DNA of 64,000 nucleotides. Origin: Cordilura impudica. Taxonomy: Eukaryota > Arthropoda > Insecta > Diptera > Scathophagidae. The DNA is taken from contig OY821518.1 of assembly GCA_963682025.1 (NCBI GenBank), positions 37,904,559 to 37,968,558 of the forward strand, given 5' to 3'. Each line of letters opens with the position of its first letter. Positions within the stretch are counted from its first letter, which is position 1. A program made the position numbers and the translations under genes. Below the pieces are notes generated by a model. That model was not told the DNA's origin. It saw only the letters and a program-made list of their open reading frames with translations, and ran no database searches. This document shows, in pieces, positions 12,132 through 23,259 of the stretch.

Positions 12132-13091
12132 GGTTATATCCACGCCTTCCTTTTTCAGTTGTATCTACATAGGAAGTATAGTGCATTGTGCACAGCAAAA
12201 TTACGGCTTTATTACTCTTCGGAATATACAGTGATAAATCGCCATGGTAGAAGCCAAAGAATGAGCTGTACTCTGAATGAGCAAGGCTTTTCATGAACTC
12301 ACGTGGTACAAATACTTTAGTTGCCTCATCAATGTACGCGCCACATCCAAACGTGGAGAAAATATTATCTGCATAAATTGTGCGGCCTGTATTCACATAT
12401 CTTTCCGCTACTTGATACATAATATGCAGCCCTTGATTTACATCATACTCTTGAGCAGACAACTTCACAGGGTAAATTATTCCTTTGAGGGGATAACATT
12501 ATTTCGAATCGCAGAGCCAACATACCTTTATTCCGTCCTGGGTGGCCGTATGCGGCCTCTATATGGCTGCCGCTAAATTAGCCTGCGTTATTTTCCAAAC
12601 ATCGTCAATAGCAGAAGCTATGCCGTTGATTAATCGTTTCTGTCGCATATTTGAGTTATCAAAAGCGAATGAATTTGTGATGAGCACAAATCGATCGTTT
12701 GATTATGTGGCTTTGTATATTGGAGCATGGGTTGAACCCCACAGTTTCTTAGCAGACTCAATATTCTAATTAGACTTGGCTCAGCGTACAAAACAATAGC
12801 CACAAATATTTTGTTTTCCATTCCTTTTTCTTCATAGAATTTGCCAAATTCCATACAACTTCCCTGGCTTTTTGCTTGGTTTCCCGTATGCTAATGTACG
12901 CCATATCTCCAATGATGAGCGTGCGGAATATGGTGCGGAATATGGCGTGGATCATATGAGTCTATAACTGGCCCTGGTTTCCTTCTTATATAGTCGCCTA
13001 TGTTATGAGCACAAATGCGGCTATTCGGTGGTGCTCTATTTGGTGTCATTTTTAGATGTAAATTAACTGTTTGAAGTTTCGGTAGTGACAT
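12132..13091 (-). pseudogene. piggyBac transposase remnant
   Basis: The best part (12468-12132) has the piggyBac core: GRTIYADNIFSTF (the conserved Asp in the usual MDNWFTS region), FGFYHGDLSLYIPKSNK and AVILLCTMHY, which match the family's YVPKKNKAVILLSTMH block. Upstream pieces to 13091 are less certain; ICAHNIGDYIRRKPGPV may be the region between domains. Several stops and frame changes lie between 12469 and 12770. Its 3' end is cut by a mini-me repeat. Confidence 0.7.
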
Positions 13092-13446
13092 GAGCAGTCG
13101 TCTTCATCTAGGTCCTCATGGATTTTCATATGCGGTTCAGTTTCGGCATCCTACTCATCATCGTCAAGGTTTGGCTGATAAGTTATGTCGTCATTATCTT
13201 CAACCTCTAACTGTCACTCTCCTCGTCATTCATAAATTCTGCAAATCTATCATCGGTAACACGTCTCTCCTTTCAGTCAATTGCTAGTAGCCTGTACTGA
13301 GACATATCCCCATTTCCGCAACATCCTAATTTGAATCTGCCTTTTTCTCTTTATACGTATATACCAGGTATACCGGTATCAAGTGAGCATTTTATTGTGA
13401 AAATAAAACACTAATTTTGAATGGGAAAGTAAAAACATTTTACTTT

Positions 13447-14178
13447 TTACACATTGCTTTTTACACATTTTGACCACCTTGCTGGTAATTTGTGGATACC
13501 ACGCCAATAGAAATGATCGTCCTTAGAAGCAAACCAATCAGAAACACAATTTTCGACTTTTTCGAAGGAATCAAAGTGCAGCTCAGCCAATGCGTGTCCC
13601 ATCGATGAAAACAAATAGTAGTCGGAATGGGCCAAGCCTGGTGAATACGGCGGGTGGGGTAGCAGCTCCCAGCGAAGTGCTTTGATTGTGTCCTAAACCA
13701 GTTTTCTTTGTGTGTTGATGCGTTGTCATGACGCAAAATTACCTTGCCGTGTCTTCTGGCCCATTCTGGTGATCTTTTGATAACTTGTTGTCGGTAGTGA
13801 ACATTATTAACGGTTTCACTATGTTTTAGGAGCTCGTGGTACACCACACCCTTCTGGTCCCACCGGACACACAGCATTGTCTTCTTGCTGAATCGATCTG
13901 GTTTTGCAGTTGATGTTGATGGTACGATAATGCGAATTTACCCATGATTTTTTCCGATTATGATATGTAAAATAAATTAATTTTTTATCGCCAGTAATAA
14001 TTCGATGCAGAACGGATTTCTCGTGTCTTTGAAGCAAAATTTCACTAATGTTTTTTCGGTTTTCCATCTGCCTTTCATTCAATTCATGTGCCATCGATTT
14101 TCCACACTTTTGGATCTTTCCCATAGCTCTTAAATGGTCAGAAATAGTTTCTTGTGCATTATTTAACATTTCTGCCAT
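13447..14178 (-). pseudogene. mariner (mauritiana-type) transposase pseudogene
   Basis: Three fragments read N to C from 14178 to 13447. They show HRIITGDKKLIYF with the first catalytic Asp, MLCVRWDQKGVVYHELL, HGKVILRHDNASTH with the second Asp, SDYYLFSSM (the DYxLF signature next to the third Asp) and the C-terminal DWFASKDDHFYWRGIHKLP. Frame changes near 13850 and 13640 break it. Full mariner transposases are about 345 residues, and about 240 are represented here. Confidence 0.85.
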
Positions 14179-14222
14179 TTCCCTATCGAGACATTTGTAT
14201 CTTGACGCTTACTTCACAATAT

Positions 14223-14385
14223 TCGCAAGTTTCAAGCATGGTGAGCATTTTCATCAAGATATAGCTACTATGGAAAAGTGGTATCAAGGAAAATTGAGTC
14301 CATCAATGCTTGCGGATTATTTTTGGACATTACAAAGAGATTTCACAAATAAAAAACTAAACACGACACTTTATTTTTAATATTC
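14223..14385 (+). pseudogene. C-terminal fragment of the unclassified transposon protein family
   Basis: The reading frame gives GEHFHQDIATMEKWYQGK and MLADYFWTLQRD. This is the same conserved segment as GERFHQDIVAIEKRFKGQ in the element at 24527-26993. I recognise it as a widespread arthropod transposon-associated protein without knowing a formal name. The rest of the gene is absent here. Confidence 0.7.
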
Positions 14386-14439
14386 TTCAACATATTCGGC
14401 TTATTTAAGAGGACAAACTTTTTATTTTCATTTGTTGAC

Positions 14440-14725
14440 CAGTGTAAGCAGTACAAAGACAAACCTGTAGGACCATTCTTAGCCATAGGCCTCACATAAC
14501 TCTGCTTTCTGATTTTTGCTTAAGCCTATAAAAAAAAATATTCCATAAGATTTTCTCAAAATTGTTTTATAATTTTTTTTGCTTAAAATAAGTGACGTTC
14601 CTAATTATAATCAAGATCGGTTCATTTTATATTCTAGTCCCCAAGACCGTTTCTCGAAAGTCATGGTATTAGGATGTAGGCTATGCTATAGTCGGTCCAC
14701 AATTTTCCTACTTATTTAGTTTATT
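14440..14725 (+). repeat. mini-me repeat, 3' fragment
   Basis: It resembles the second half of the full copies (CTGTAGGACCATTCTTAGCC, then GTCGGTC near 14693) and ends in TTTAGTTTAT. It abuts a truncated Helitron at 14734. Confidence 0.7.
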
Positions 14726-14733
14726 TTTATTTA

Positions 14734-15024
14734 CTAGCAGATCCCAGCCCTCGAAATTCGAGTGCAAATTCTAGGAATTTTTTTTCCATTTAGTAAGGAC
14801 TTAGGGTCTTTACTAAAAAGGTATACTAATCAATTTTAGCCAATTCACAATTCAACACTTTTGAAATTAAACACTTGGTTTATGTCTAAAATTATTTTTC
14901 AATGTTATTGGTTTATGTCCAAAATTATTTTTTCATTCAACATAGTTACTATTGTGAATGAAGAAAACAAACTCACAAACACATTAAAAATTTAATAAAG
15001 TCAATCATAGCATTGTATAATAAT
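14734..15024 (-). mobile_element. Non-autonomous Helitron, 5' truncated
   Basis: On the minus strand it ends in a hairpin (CTCGAATTTCGAG) followed by CTGCTAG and a flanking T, the 3' signature of Helitrons. The 5' portion is lost at the junction with the next mini-me copy. Related copies are at 33176-33620, 37204-37588, 39239-42405 and 51789-52319. Confidence 0.7.
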
Positions 15025-15797
15025 GCCCTATACCACTATGTGGTTTGGGTATAATGACTTTGTCATCCGGTTTGTAACTACCAAAAATATTTGACCTAGA
15101 CCCAGCTTTTATTATACCGATCGAATCAGAATCACTATCTGATTCGATTTAACGATGTCCGTCCGTCCGTCTGTGTGTCCATGTAAAGCTTGTAATCAAA
15201 CTGCAGGTCGCAAATATGAATATATTTCAATGAGATTTGGTATATGAGCTTTCGTCAGCCATAGGATGAACACTTTTGAAATTGGTGAGAATCGGTCCAT
15301 GTTCAGACCTAGCCCCCACACAATTGATCACTATGAAATCGACATAAATTGCCATAAGATCCAAATTGTCATATAGATCTTACTCAAATTGGGTTTGTAT
15401 GCGTTCATTACATCCATTAATGAGTAGTCCAAAAATGATCCCTTTGGCCCCATATAGAGCTGCTTTGCGATCATCACTTAAATGTATCAAAAAACAAAAA
15501 TATTGCACTGATTCTTCTCAAATTTTGTTTCTATATATTTTTGCAAAATACAAGAGACTTTACTAAACACGGTCAGGATCAGTCCATTTTTGGGCCTAGT
15601 CCCCATATAGATATAGCATCCGATATGAACTTTTTCATATCTGCAGCCAAAAAAATTAATAAAAATCCCACTCAAATTTGGTTTATGCTTATTTTCTATA
15701 TCCAATTAGTTGGGCCTAAGACATAGGGTTTCTAAACGCATGGTATAGAGTATCGTATAGTCGGTCTAGACCGACTATAATATTCTTACTTGTTTTA
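15025..15797 (+). repeat. mini-me repeat, full length
   Basis: It starts CCCTATACCACTATGTGG, carries GTCCGTCCGTCTGTGTGTCC near 15160 and ends in the palindrome AGTCGGTCTAGACCGACT at 15760-15777 followed by TTACTTGTTTTAT. At about 770 bp, it is one of the most complete copies. Confidence 0.9.
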
Positions 15798-16806
15798 TGT
15801 ATGTGTTAGTAGAAAAATTTATGTGCATTTACTCAAAATATTCAAAATATTTTAAATATTTTCTCAGAAGAGTAAGCATTCCTGATAAGTTTTTCTTATT
15901 ACTTTTAATTAGCTGACATCTAACATAACATATTAATTTGAGATAAGGTTGACTTTTTTATTAAATGAGCAATAATACTTTCTATATTCACTGACTTTTT
16001 GATTATGTATTCTAGTGTAATAAATTTATTCATTTTAATAAAATAACAAAAATTTCTTTTAAAATTAAGGCAAATTTTAAGGTTAATTGAAAAATGATGC
16101 TTGAAATCCATATGAACAGCAATGTTTATTTACATTTTCTTATGAGTACAAATCATATTTAAATTGAAGCATACAAACGAAAAGGATATTCCAGAAGAAC
16201 TGTATAAGTGTATAAAATGTATAAATTTACACACAAACATTTATTGTACAAATATATAAATGATATTAAACACAGCTGGACAAACTGTTCTTCGGAGGGG
16301 ACATATTCATTTATGTAAGATAATCTAATAAAGAAGCAATAAATTACAATTTGGATGCTGGCCTATCTTCTACATAATAACAAAATTGAAAAAATGCCCA
16401 CAGAGATAATAATAACGGGTGTTCTGCAAACACTTCTCAAAAATTTGTTGCTTTTTGCCGAAAATGTCTTTGTAATACATCTTTGCTAATAGACTTTGGT
16501 ACGCCGGATAAATTTTTTTTCTCATTTACCATGTTTCAAATTTTCGGTTTTTATATATACGTATAGAGTCAGGAAATTTGTTTACAGTTGATAAATCTAC
16601 ATAAAAGTATCTTGCATTTGGCTATAATTATATCGGCATGTGTTTTAAGATATCCTACTGGTAATTGATCTACAATATTTTGTTCTTTCCTTATAAAGTT
16701 TACGTTTTCAAAACTTTCTTTCAATTTAATAGTCACATTGAAAATGTACTGAAATATTAAGCATATGACAGATTATGATTGAGCTCATCAAAAATTAATT
16801 AGAAAC
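15798..16806. other. AT-rich DNA without a recognisable feature
   Basis: Only short spurious ORFs are present. I see no transposon or RNA gene signature. Confidence 0.5.
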
Positions 16807-17792
16807 ACGTAAGAAAATTATAGTGGGTCTAGACGAATCCCTATAATACGCGTTTCGAGAAATGGTCGTCGATTCCGCTTTGATGAAACAATAACTGGAT
16901 ATACAAAATAAGCATAAACCAAATTTAATTAGTATTGTTATTAATATGTGGTATGCAGATATGAAAAAGTTCATATCTATGTTTGTTTTTTCTGGGGACT
17001 GGGTCAAAGAATGAACCGATCATGATCATATCTATCAAAGTCAATTACTTTTCTCATAAACGTGTATCGGCCAACTTTGAAAAACAAAACTATGCAAAAT
17101 TTATTTTTTTTTTTGATAGATTTAAGTGATGATTGGGAATCAGATGTATGAGGTCTGTTACTTCAAAAAGGACATAGTGGGTTCATTTGTGGGCAACTGA
17201 TTAGTGTGGGTATAAATCACACATATACACTAAATTTTGTACATGTCTGGGGACGTGACACAACTTTTGAAACCGATGTCTTCTAATCGGGATGAACTTT
17301 GCACCAAGGTTAGTCCTATTGTATAGAAGTTTAGGCACAATTGTTCGACAAGATCGATCAAAAACTCTTTGAGTTAGAGGGGGTCAAAATTTGACATTTT
17401 GGCCAAACAGTTGTTTTTTTTTCATCCAAGTAACTTATTATCTACTGTTCTTAGCAAAATAGTTTAGAAAGTTATTTCTTCAATCTTTCGGGAAATAAAC
17501 TTAAATAACTTAAAAATTGCATTTAAGCTATTATCTAATTTCAACAAAGTTTCTGAAAAATTGCGTTTAAGCTATTATCGAATTTCAACAAAGTTTCTGC
17601 TATGGCCCATAGAGGATTAGATACCAAATATCATCAAAAGATATTCCTATTTGCGACCTGTAGTTTGATTACATGGACGGAGGTTGCAAAATCTACTCAG
17701 AAAATGAATTTGACTGGATCGCTATAAGAAAAGGTGGGTTTAGGTCTCATTATACCCTGATCACATTATGGTATAGGGCATAAATATGTATT
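16807..17792 (-). repeat. mini-me repeat, - orientation, split by a solo inverted-repeat fragment
   Basis: The element's end (GTAAGAAAATTATAGTGGGTC) is at 16810 and its start (TGGTATAGGGCATAAA) is at 17780. The interior at 17248-17600 is replaced by a fragment of the element 2 terminal repeat. Confidence 0.75.
17248..17600 (+). repeat. Solo terminal repeat fragment of the element 2 family
   Basis: ACTTTTGAAACCGATGTCTT and the following AGTTAGAGGGGGTCAAAATT match the left arm of the element at 18252 with substitutions. No second arm or transposase is nearby in the right orientation, so it is a solo or deleted copy. Confidence 0.75.
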
Positions 17793-17807
17793 TTGAGATG
17801 GTGTTTT

Positions 17808-18251
17808 TATACCCAACACCACTCTGTGATCAGGTTATAATGAGTCCGTCTGTATGTCTGTCTGTCTGTCCGTCCGTCTGTGTGTCCATGTAAATGTTAT
17901 AATCAAATTACCAGTCACGAATGTTAATATATTTTGACGAAATTTGGACGATCTCTATTGAAAATGGTGTAAAGCAGTAAATGTAAACCTAGACCCCATA
18001 CAAATGACACCTATGAGATCGACCTAAATTGTCCCAAGATCCAAATTTTCATATATCTTATATCCCCTAATCAGCAGTCCAAAAATAAATCCTATAGAAC
18101 AATTCTTCGGCATTGTCCCTATTTTAAAACTTCTTCACGATCTTCCCTTAAATATCAAATTTGATTTCTGTATATTTTTGCAAAAAATAAGTAACTTTAC
18201 CCAATAAGGCCAGGATCGGAGCATCGCTGTATAAGGATAAATTTTATATAT
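17808..18251 (+). repeat. mini-me repeat, 3' part cut by element 2
   Basis: It starts ATACCCAACACCACTCTGTG, and the GTCTGTCTGTCTGTCCGTCC core is near 17855. The copy stops at the left end of element 2. Confidence 0.75.
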
Positions 18252-18842
18252 GGGGGATTTCATGTCAAGTGCACCAACTTTTGAAACCGATGTCTTCCGA
18301 TCGGGATGAAATTTGCACCAAGGTTAGTCCTATTAGATAGTAGTTTAGACACAATTTTTCAACAAGATCGGTCCAGATCTCTCTGAGTTAGAGGGGGATC
18401 AAAATTTGACATTTTGGCCAAACAGGTGTTTTTTCTCATACATGTAATTTATTACCTATTGTTCTTAGAAAATTTTCTCCCAAAGAGTTTAGATAGCTAT
18501 TTCTTCAGTATTTCGGAAAAAAATACTTAAAAAAAAAAAAAAAAGTTTGTAGACTTTTTTTTGCTAAATTAAAGCATTTTTTGCCTTTTTTTTCAAAAAG
18601 GGCATTTTTTTTTTTTTTCATAAGAAAGCTTAGGATTTTTCCTTTAAGAACTTTTTGGTCGCTTAGTGGGATGGGAGTGGGATATCTGTCAAAATAAATG
18701 TTTTGTAACTCAAGACAACGGTTTTTCAATTTTTCACAAATGCACTATTTTGAATTTTTTCCTATTTGTGTGTAAAACCTTACAAATAAAACTTATACTG
18801 AGAAACTAGACAAATTAACCTTTCCGAAGGTATATAACATAA
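18252..18842 (+). repeat. Left terminal inverted repeat of element 2
   Basis: It pairs with 21252-21838. The inner edge lies at CCGAAGGTATATAACAT and contains a poly-A/poly-T rich middle (18530-18620). Confidence 0.85.
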
Positions 18843-19070
18843 CTAACTAAAATTTTATACCCTCGATACTGTAATACCCAGAATATGTTAACTTCAGGAA
18901 AAAAAATCGCTTTTTTTCTATAGAAATGTTGAAAAATTATTATTTTTTATTTATTTTTAATAATAATTAAATTAATGTATAATAATAATAATATTAAAAA
19001 TAAAAAGATAAATAATTTATTAAAATTTAATCTTAATTGCATTAGATCCATTTATATCATAACTATTTAA

Positions 19071-19830
19071 ACCCTATACCACTATGTGGTTTGGGTATAA
19101 TGACTTTGTACTGCTGTTTGTAGCAACCAAAAATATTTGACCTAGACCCATCTTTAACTATACCGATCGAATCAGAATCACTTTCTGAGTTGATTTAACA
19201 ATGTCCGTCCGTCTGTCCGTCCGTCCGTCTGTGTGTCCATGTATACTTTGTAATCAAACTGCAGGTCGCAAGTATGAATATATTTTGATGAAATTTAGTG
19301 TATAAGTTTCTACCGGCCATGGGATGAACTCTGTTGAAATTGGTGAGAATCGGTCCATGTTCAGACCTAGCCCCCATGCTATCCATAAGATCCAAATTGT
19401 CATATAGATCTTACTCAAATTGGGTTTGTATGCGTTCATTACATCCACTAATGAGTAGTTAAAAAATGGTCCATTTGGCCCCATATAGAGCTGCTTCCCG
19501 ATCTTCACTTAAATCTATCAAAAAACAAAAATATTGCACTGATTCTTCTCAAATTTTGTTTGTATATATTTTTGCAAAATACAAGAGACTTTACCAAACA
19601 TGATCAAGATCGGTCTATTTTTGGACATAGTGCCCATATGGATATAGTATCCGATATGAACTTTTTCATATCTGCAGCCAAAAAAATTAATAATAATCCC
19701 ACTCAAATTTGGTTTTTGCTTATTTTCTATGTCCAGTTAGTTGGGCCTAAGAGATAGTGCTTCTAAACGCATGGTATAGGGTATCGTATAGTCGGTCTAG
19801 ACCGACTATAATTTTCTTACTTGTTTTATA
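19071..19830 (+). repeat. mini-me repeat, full length, nested in element 2
   Basis: It runs from ACCCTATACCACTATGTGG to AGTCGGTCTAGACCGACT and TTACTTGTTTTAT, with GTCCGTCTGTCCGTCCGTCC near 19203. It is very similar to the copy at 15025-15797, so it inserted after element 2. Confidence 0.9.
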
Positions 19831-19971
19831 CTTAATTTATTGTAGCTGATGAAGTATTTAAGTCTTGTAATTTTTTAAATACCCAGTCCTTCATCCAGCT
19901 TTTTTGTCGCCTTTATTTACTGCGTTTTTTTGTCAGTCCTTTCTTGGCGTTACTAGGTTCAGCTGTTTATT

Positions 19972-21142
19972 TCGCTGCTGGTTTATTTGTTGTCTTTGGA
20001 AGGAAATCGCATTGAATAGAGGCAGAAAACTTTTTCAACTTGAGTCTTCCATCAACAAGCGGTATAAAAGCATGGTATTCAGCGGTGCCATCGATTGTTA
20101 CCGCAGCATCGAATCTGCTCTTCAGTGTTTTCAATGTTTCCTGATGATCCTCTTTGCTACTAAAAACTATTTTAGTTTCTTTACAATAACTTTTTGCCTA
20201 ATGGAATAAAGCAGTCGCATCTAAGATGCGATCTTGATGAGAGCACTGGAGGCTATACTTCGCTGCATTTCTTTTAAGGTTTGCTCCAATACTATCACAT
20301 GCTCCTTTACCATGAGCAGTAGGATGAAAATGCCACTCAGTTGGCATTCCAAAATCTTTTTCATGGGCCCTAAGATTTGCCAAGCTACTTTTGTTTTTAA
20401 AATGTTGACGAGCTCCGTCCGAAACGTAGTATACCTTCTTTACTGTAAATTTAGATTTTAGAAATTTTAGTATTCTCTTCTGGTACTCATAAACTGCAAC
20501 GGTATCATGTTTTAAATCGTCGGATATGATTGCCATACTTTTGTGTTCCAGTTTTTCATCTTTCATGTTGTAAATAACTACTGTGAATATAGTTGCTTGG
20601 TCGTTATTGAAGTGGAATGCTTGTATGGCATCCTGAAGAACATATTTATAGTTTTCTGCGAAATCATATGAAATAACGAATTCACCAGACTTCAAATGTA
20701 TCTTCAAATCCTTGAAGAATGACCATTGCTCTTTGACTAAAAAGTCATGGTTTCTCAAGTTTAGCAATCCTGTACACATTTCTTCCACAAAATCATCCAC
20801 ATTTAAAATGATTGTTTTCAATGTGCATCTGTCAGTCTGAATCCAAGAATCAAATTTGACCTCCTCTATATATTCTCGATCTAAAGAGTTGATTAAATTT
20901 TCTTTGATGAATGTGGTTTTCGGGCAATTGGTACATTCACCTAAGTGGCAAGAAGTTGTTTTATTACGACACATAGTCAATTTAAGGCAATCGCGGTAAT
21001 CGTGTAAATCTTCTGCCGAATCATCTATTAAATACTTTAAGTAGATATCGTTCAACATCAATTTAAGATTTTCATGGTAAATGCAAACGCATACTGTATG
21101 AGTTCCGCTCCTTTCTGCCAAAACGCAATGTTTTGGCCTCAT
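19972..21142 (-). pseudogene. Transposase remnant of element 2
   Basis: The C-terminal catalytic half is homologous to the element 1 protein. The same three acidic motifs are visible: Asp in ISYDFAENYKYV, Asp in YYVSDGARQHFKN and Asp in HGKGACDSIG. After DATALFH a TAG (~20196) interrupts, but the frame continues (AKSYCKETK, TAEYHAFIPL) to a stop near 19972. The N-terminal zinc-binding half is absent, because only about 110 bp separate the ORF start from the right inverted repeat. Confidence 0.8.
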
Positions 21143-21251
21143 TTGGGTTAATTTCGTGAAGCCAATTCTAACATCCTCGTGTTCAGATTGAAATGTGCAA
21201 ATAACTCTATCAGGTTACAGATAACCATTCTCTTCTGTTATGTTATTAAGG

Positions 21252-21838
21252 TATGTTACATACCTTCGGAAAGGTTAATTTGTCTAGTTTCTCAGTATAA
21301 GTTTTATTTGTAAGGTTTTACACACAAATAGGAAAAAATTCAAAATAGTTCATTTGTGAAAAATTGAAAAACCGTTGTCTTGAGTTACAAAACAATTTTT
21401 TTGATAGATATCCCACTCCCATCCCACTAAGCGACCAAAAAGCTCTTAAAGGAAAAATTCTAAGCTTTCTTATGAAAAAAAAAGAATGGCCTTTTTGAAA
21501 AAAAAGGCAAAAAATTCTTTAATTTAGCAAAAAAACTCTACAATTTATTTTTTTTTTTTTTAAGTATTTTTTTTTCGAAACATTGAATAAATAGCTATCT
21601 AAACTCTATAGGAGAAAATTTTCTAAGAACAATAGGTAATAAGTTACATGGATGAGAAGAAACACCTGTTTGGTCAAAATGTCAAATTTTGATCCCCTCT
21701 AACTCAGAGAGATCTCGACCGATGTTATTGAAAAATTGTGTCTAAACTACTATCCAATAGGACTAACCTTGGTGCAAATTTCATCCCGATTGGAAGACAT
21801 CGGTTTCAAAAGTTGGTGCACTTGACATGAAATCCCCC
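21252..21838 (-). repeat. Right terminal inverted repeat of element 2
   Basis: This is the inverted partner of 18252-18842, with the outer end ATCCCCC followed by ATATAT. Confidence 0.85.
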
Positions 21839-21989
21839 ATATATATATATATACAATGAGTTCGCAAATTTATTTGCCGGCGCGTTATAAACGGAACGAC
21901 GAACAGACAAATATCTGCTGACATCCTCATAAATGATGAATATTATACCCGCAATTCTAATATTAATTCCACTTTATCCTAAAATGCTT

Positions 21990-22595
21990 CTTAGTTTCAA
22001 TGCGTAAACCAAATGGAAGTACTCTCCACCTGTCAGGCTATAAAATCTTATGCTTTTGGTTCTTATAACATACATCCCAGATTCTTAAAGAAAATGAACA
22101 CTATTATCACCAAAAGTGTATTTACTCAATGTTGGAAATATGCAAACATTTTTCCCATACCTAAATCAAATAAAGAATATCATCCAATTGCTATCCTACC
22201 ACAATTGCGTAAAGTGCTTGAAAGGTTATTGCATCAGAAAATTGGAAAATATGTCAAGAATAATGGTCTAATCTCAGAGAGACAATCAGGTTTTCGTCCT
22301 AAACACAGTTCCACAACTATACTCATTGATGTTTTTGATATAACTGATAATGGTGACATTACATTCCTGGTGCTCTTTGATCACTAAAATGCATTCGATA
22401 TTGTGTATCATGAAATACTTTGCATGAAGCTTATAACTCTTTCTGATTTCTCTCCTTCTGCAACTCGTCTTACATTGTCTTATTTAACAAATCGATAACA
22501 ATACGTTCACGCCAATAATAGAATGTCAAATGTGCTTCCAGTAACAATGGCGTCCCGCAACGTTTGATTCTAGAATCGCTTCTTTTTATTATATA
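21990..22595 (+). pseudogene. LINE reverse transcriptase fragment, 5' part
   Basis: The frame shows the fingers region of a Jockey/CR1-like reverse transcriptase: FPIPKSNKEYHPIAILPQL, RLLHQKIGKYVKNNGLISER and QSGFRPKHSSTT. A stop follows where F-D-x-V motif A would be (LFDH stop NAFDIVYHEIL), and more stops come before 22595. The same LINE resumes at 24333 after a Helitron insertion. Confidence 0.8.
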
Positions 22596-22905
22596 CTAGA
22601 TGCAACCCGGTGTGCTTCGCTACACCCTCCCCTCCCCTTCCGAATTGTTATGAAAGGGCTCTCGCAAGTAATAGAGTAATTCAGATATATCACATTTAAT
22701 ATTAAGTTTGTGAGGGGGTTCCACGTGCATTTGTCTAATTCCGCCCATTTTTTTGTCTAAGGCCTGTAGCTCTCCCACATCCTCAGTAAGACTATGTGGA
22801 AATTTCAGGAAGATCAGATGAGTAGTTATAGAGATTACCTCCTACAAACAAACAAACAAACAAATATTACCTCTTTATTATATTAGTTTAGATTATTAGT
22901 ATAGA
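22596..22905 (-). mobile_element. Short non-autonomous Helitron
   Basis: On the minus strand it starts TCTATACTAATAATC after an A and ends in a GC-rich hairpin (GTGTAGCGAAGCACAC) then CATCTAG before a T. These are the TC...CTAG ends and A/T target expected of Helitrons. A (CAAA)n tract lies at 22844-22864. Confidence 0.75.
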
Positions 22906-22924
22906 TTTTTTTATTTCAATGCTT

Positions 22925-23105
22925 GCTGATGCTGATATCCAATGTTTTTTGTTTTTTTTCATTCGGTACAACAATTATCAGATTTTTCGGCGTTCCTACC
23001 CTGGAGCAAGGTACATGTAGCTGCCCATGAGAAGAAGATGGATTCTCCATATTAGATCTGGCAACACTTAACTATTGGCCTTGAACTTAGAATATCATTT
23101 GGCAA
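22925..23105 (-). pseudogene. Helitron (PIF1-like) helicase C-terminal fragment
   Basis: The minus strand reads ENPSSSHGQLHVPCSRVGTP followed by KNLIIVVPNE. This matches the C-terminal helicase motif of Helitron Rep/helicase proteins (FSHGQLYVACSRVG). A degenerate VQGQ precedes it. The rest of the protein is absent. Confidence 0.75.
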
Positions 23106-23259
23106 TTTCTCTTTTTAGCGATTTTTGATTTTGCCCATTTTTGATTTTGAAGATTTTTGTTTTTGGGCGACTTTTTTTTTCGTGATTTTTGGGTTTGGCG
23201 ATGATAACTAATGAACTTGTCAAAAGACTGTCGCTTTCTTAGTGCTTCACATTTTTTAC

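Larger units (their letters stand above)
18252..21838 (-). mobile_element. Sola-like (tentative) DNA transposon, element 2
   Basis: Terminal inverted repeats at 18252-18842 and 21252-21838 are nearly 590 bp long and well matched. They begin GGGGGATTTCATGTC and are flanked by ATAT on both sides (18248-18251, 21839-21842), although the AT-rich setting weakens the duplication. The inside holds a transposase remnant homologous to element 1 and a full mini-me copy. Confidence 0.8.
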
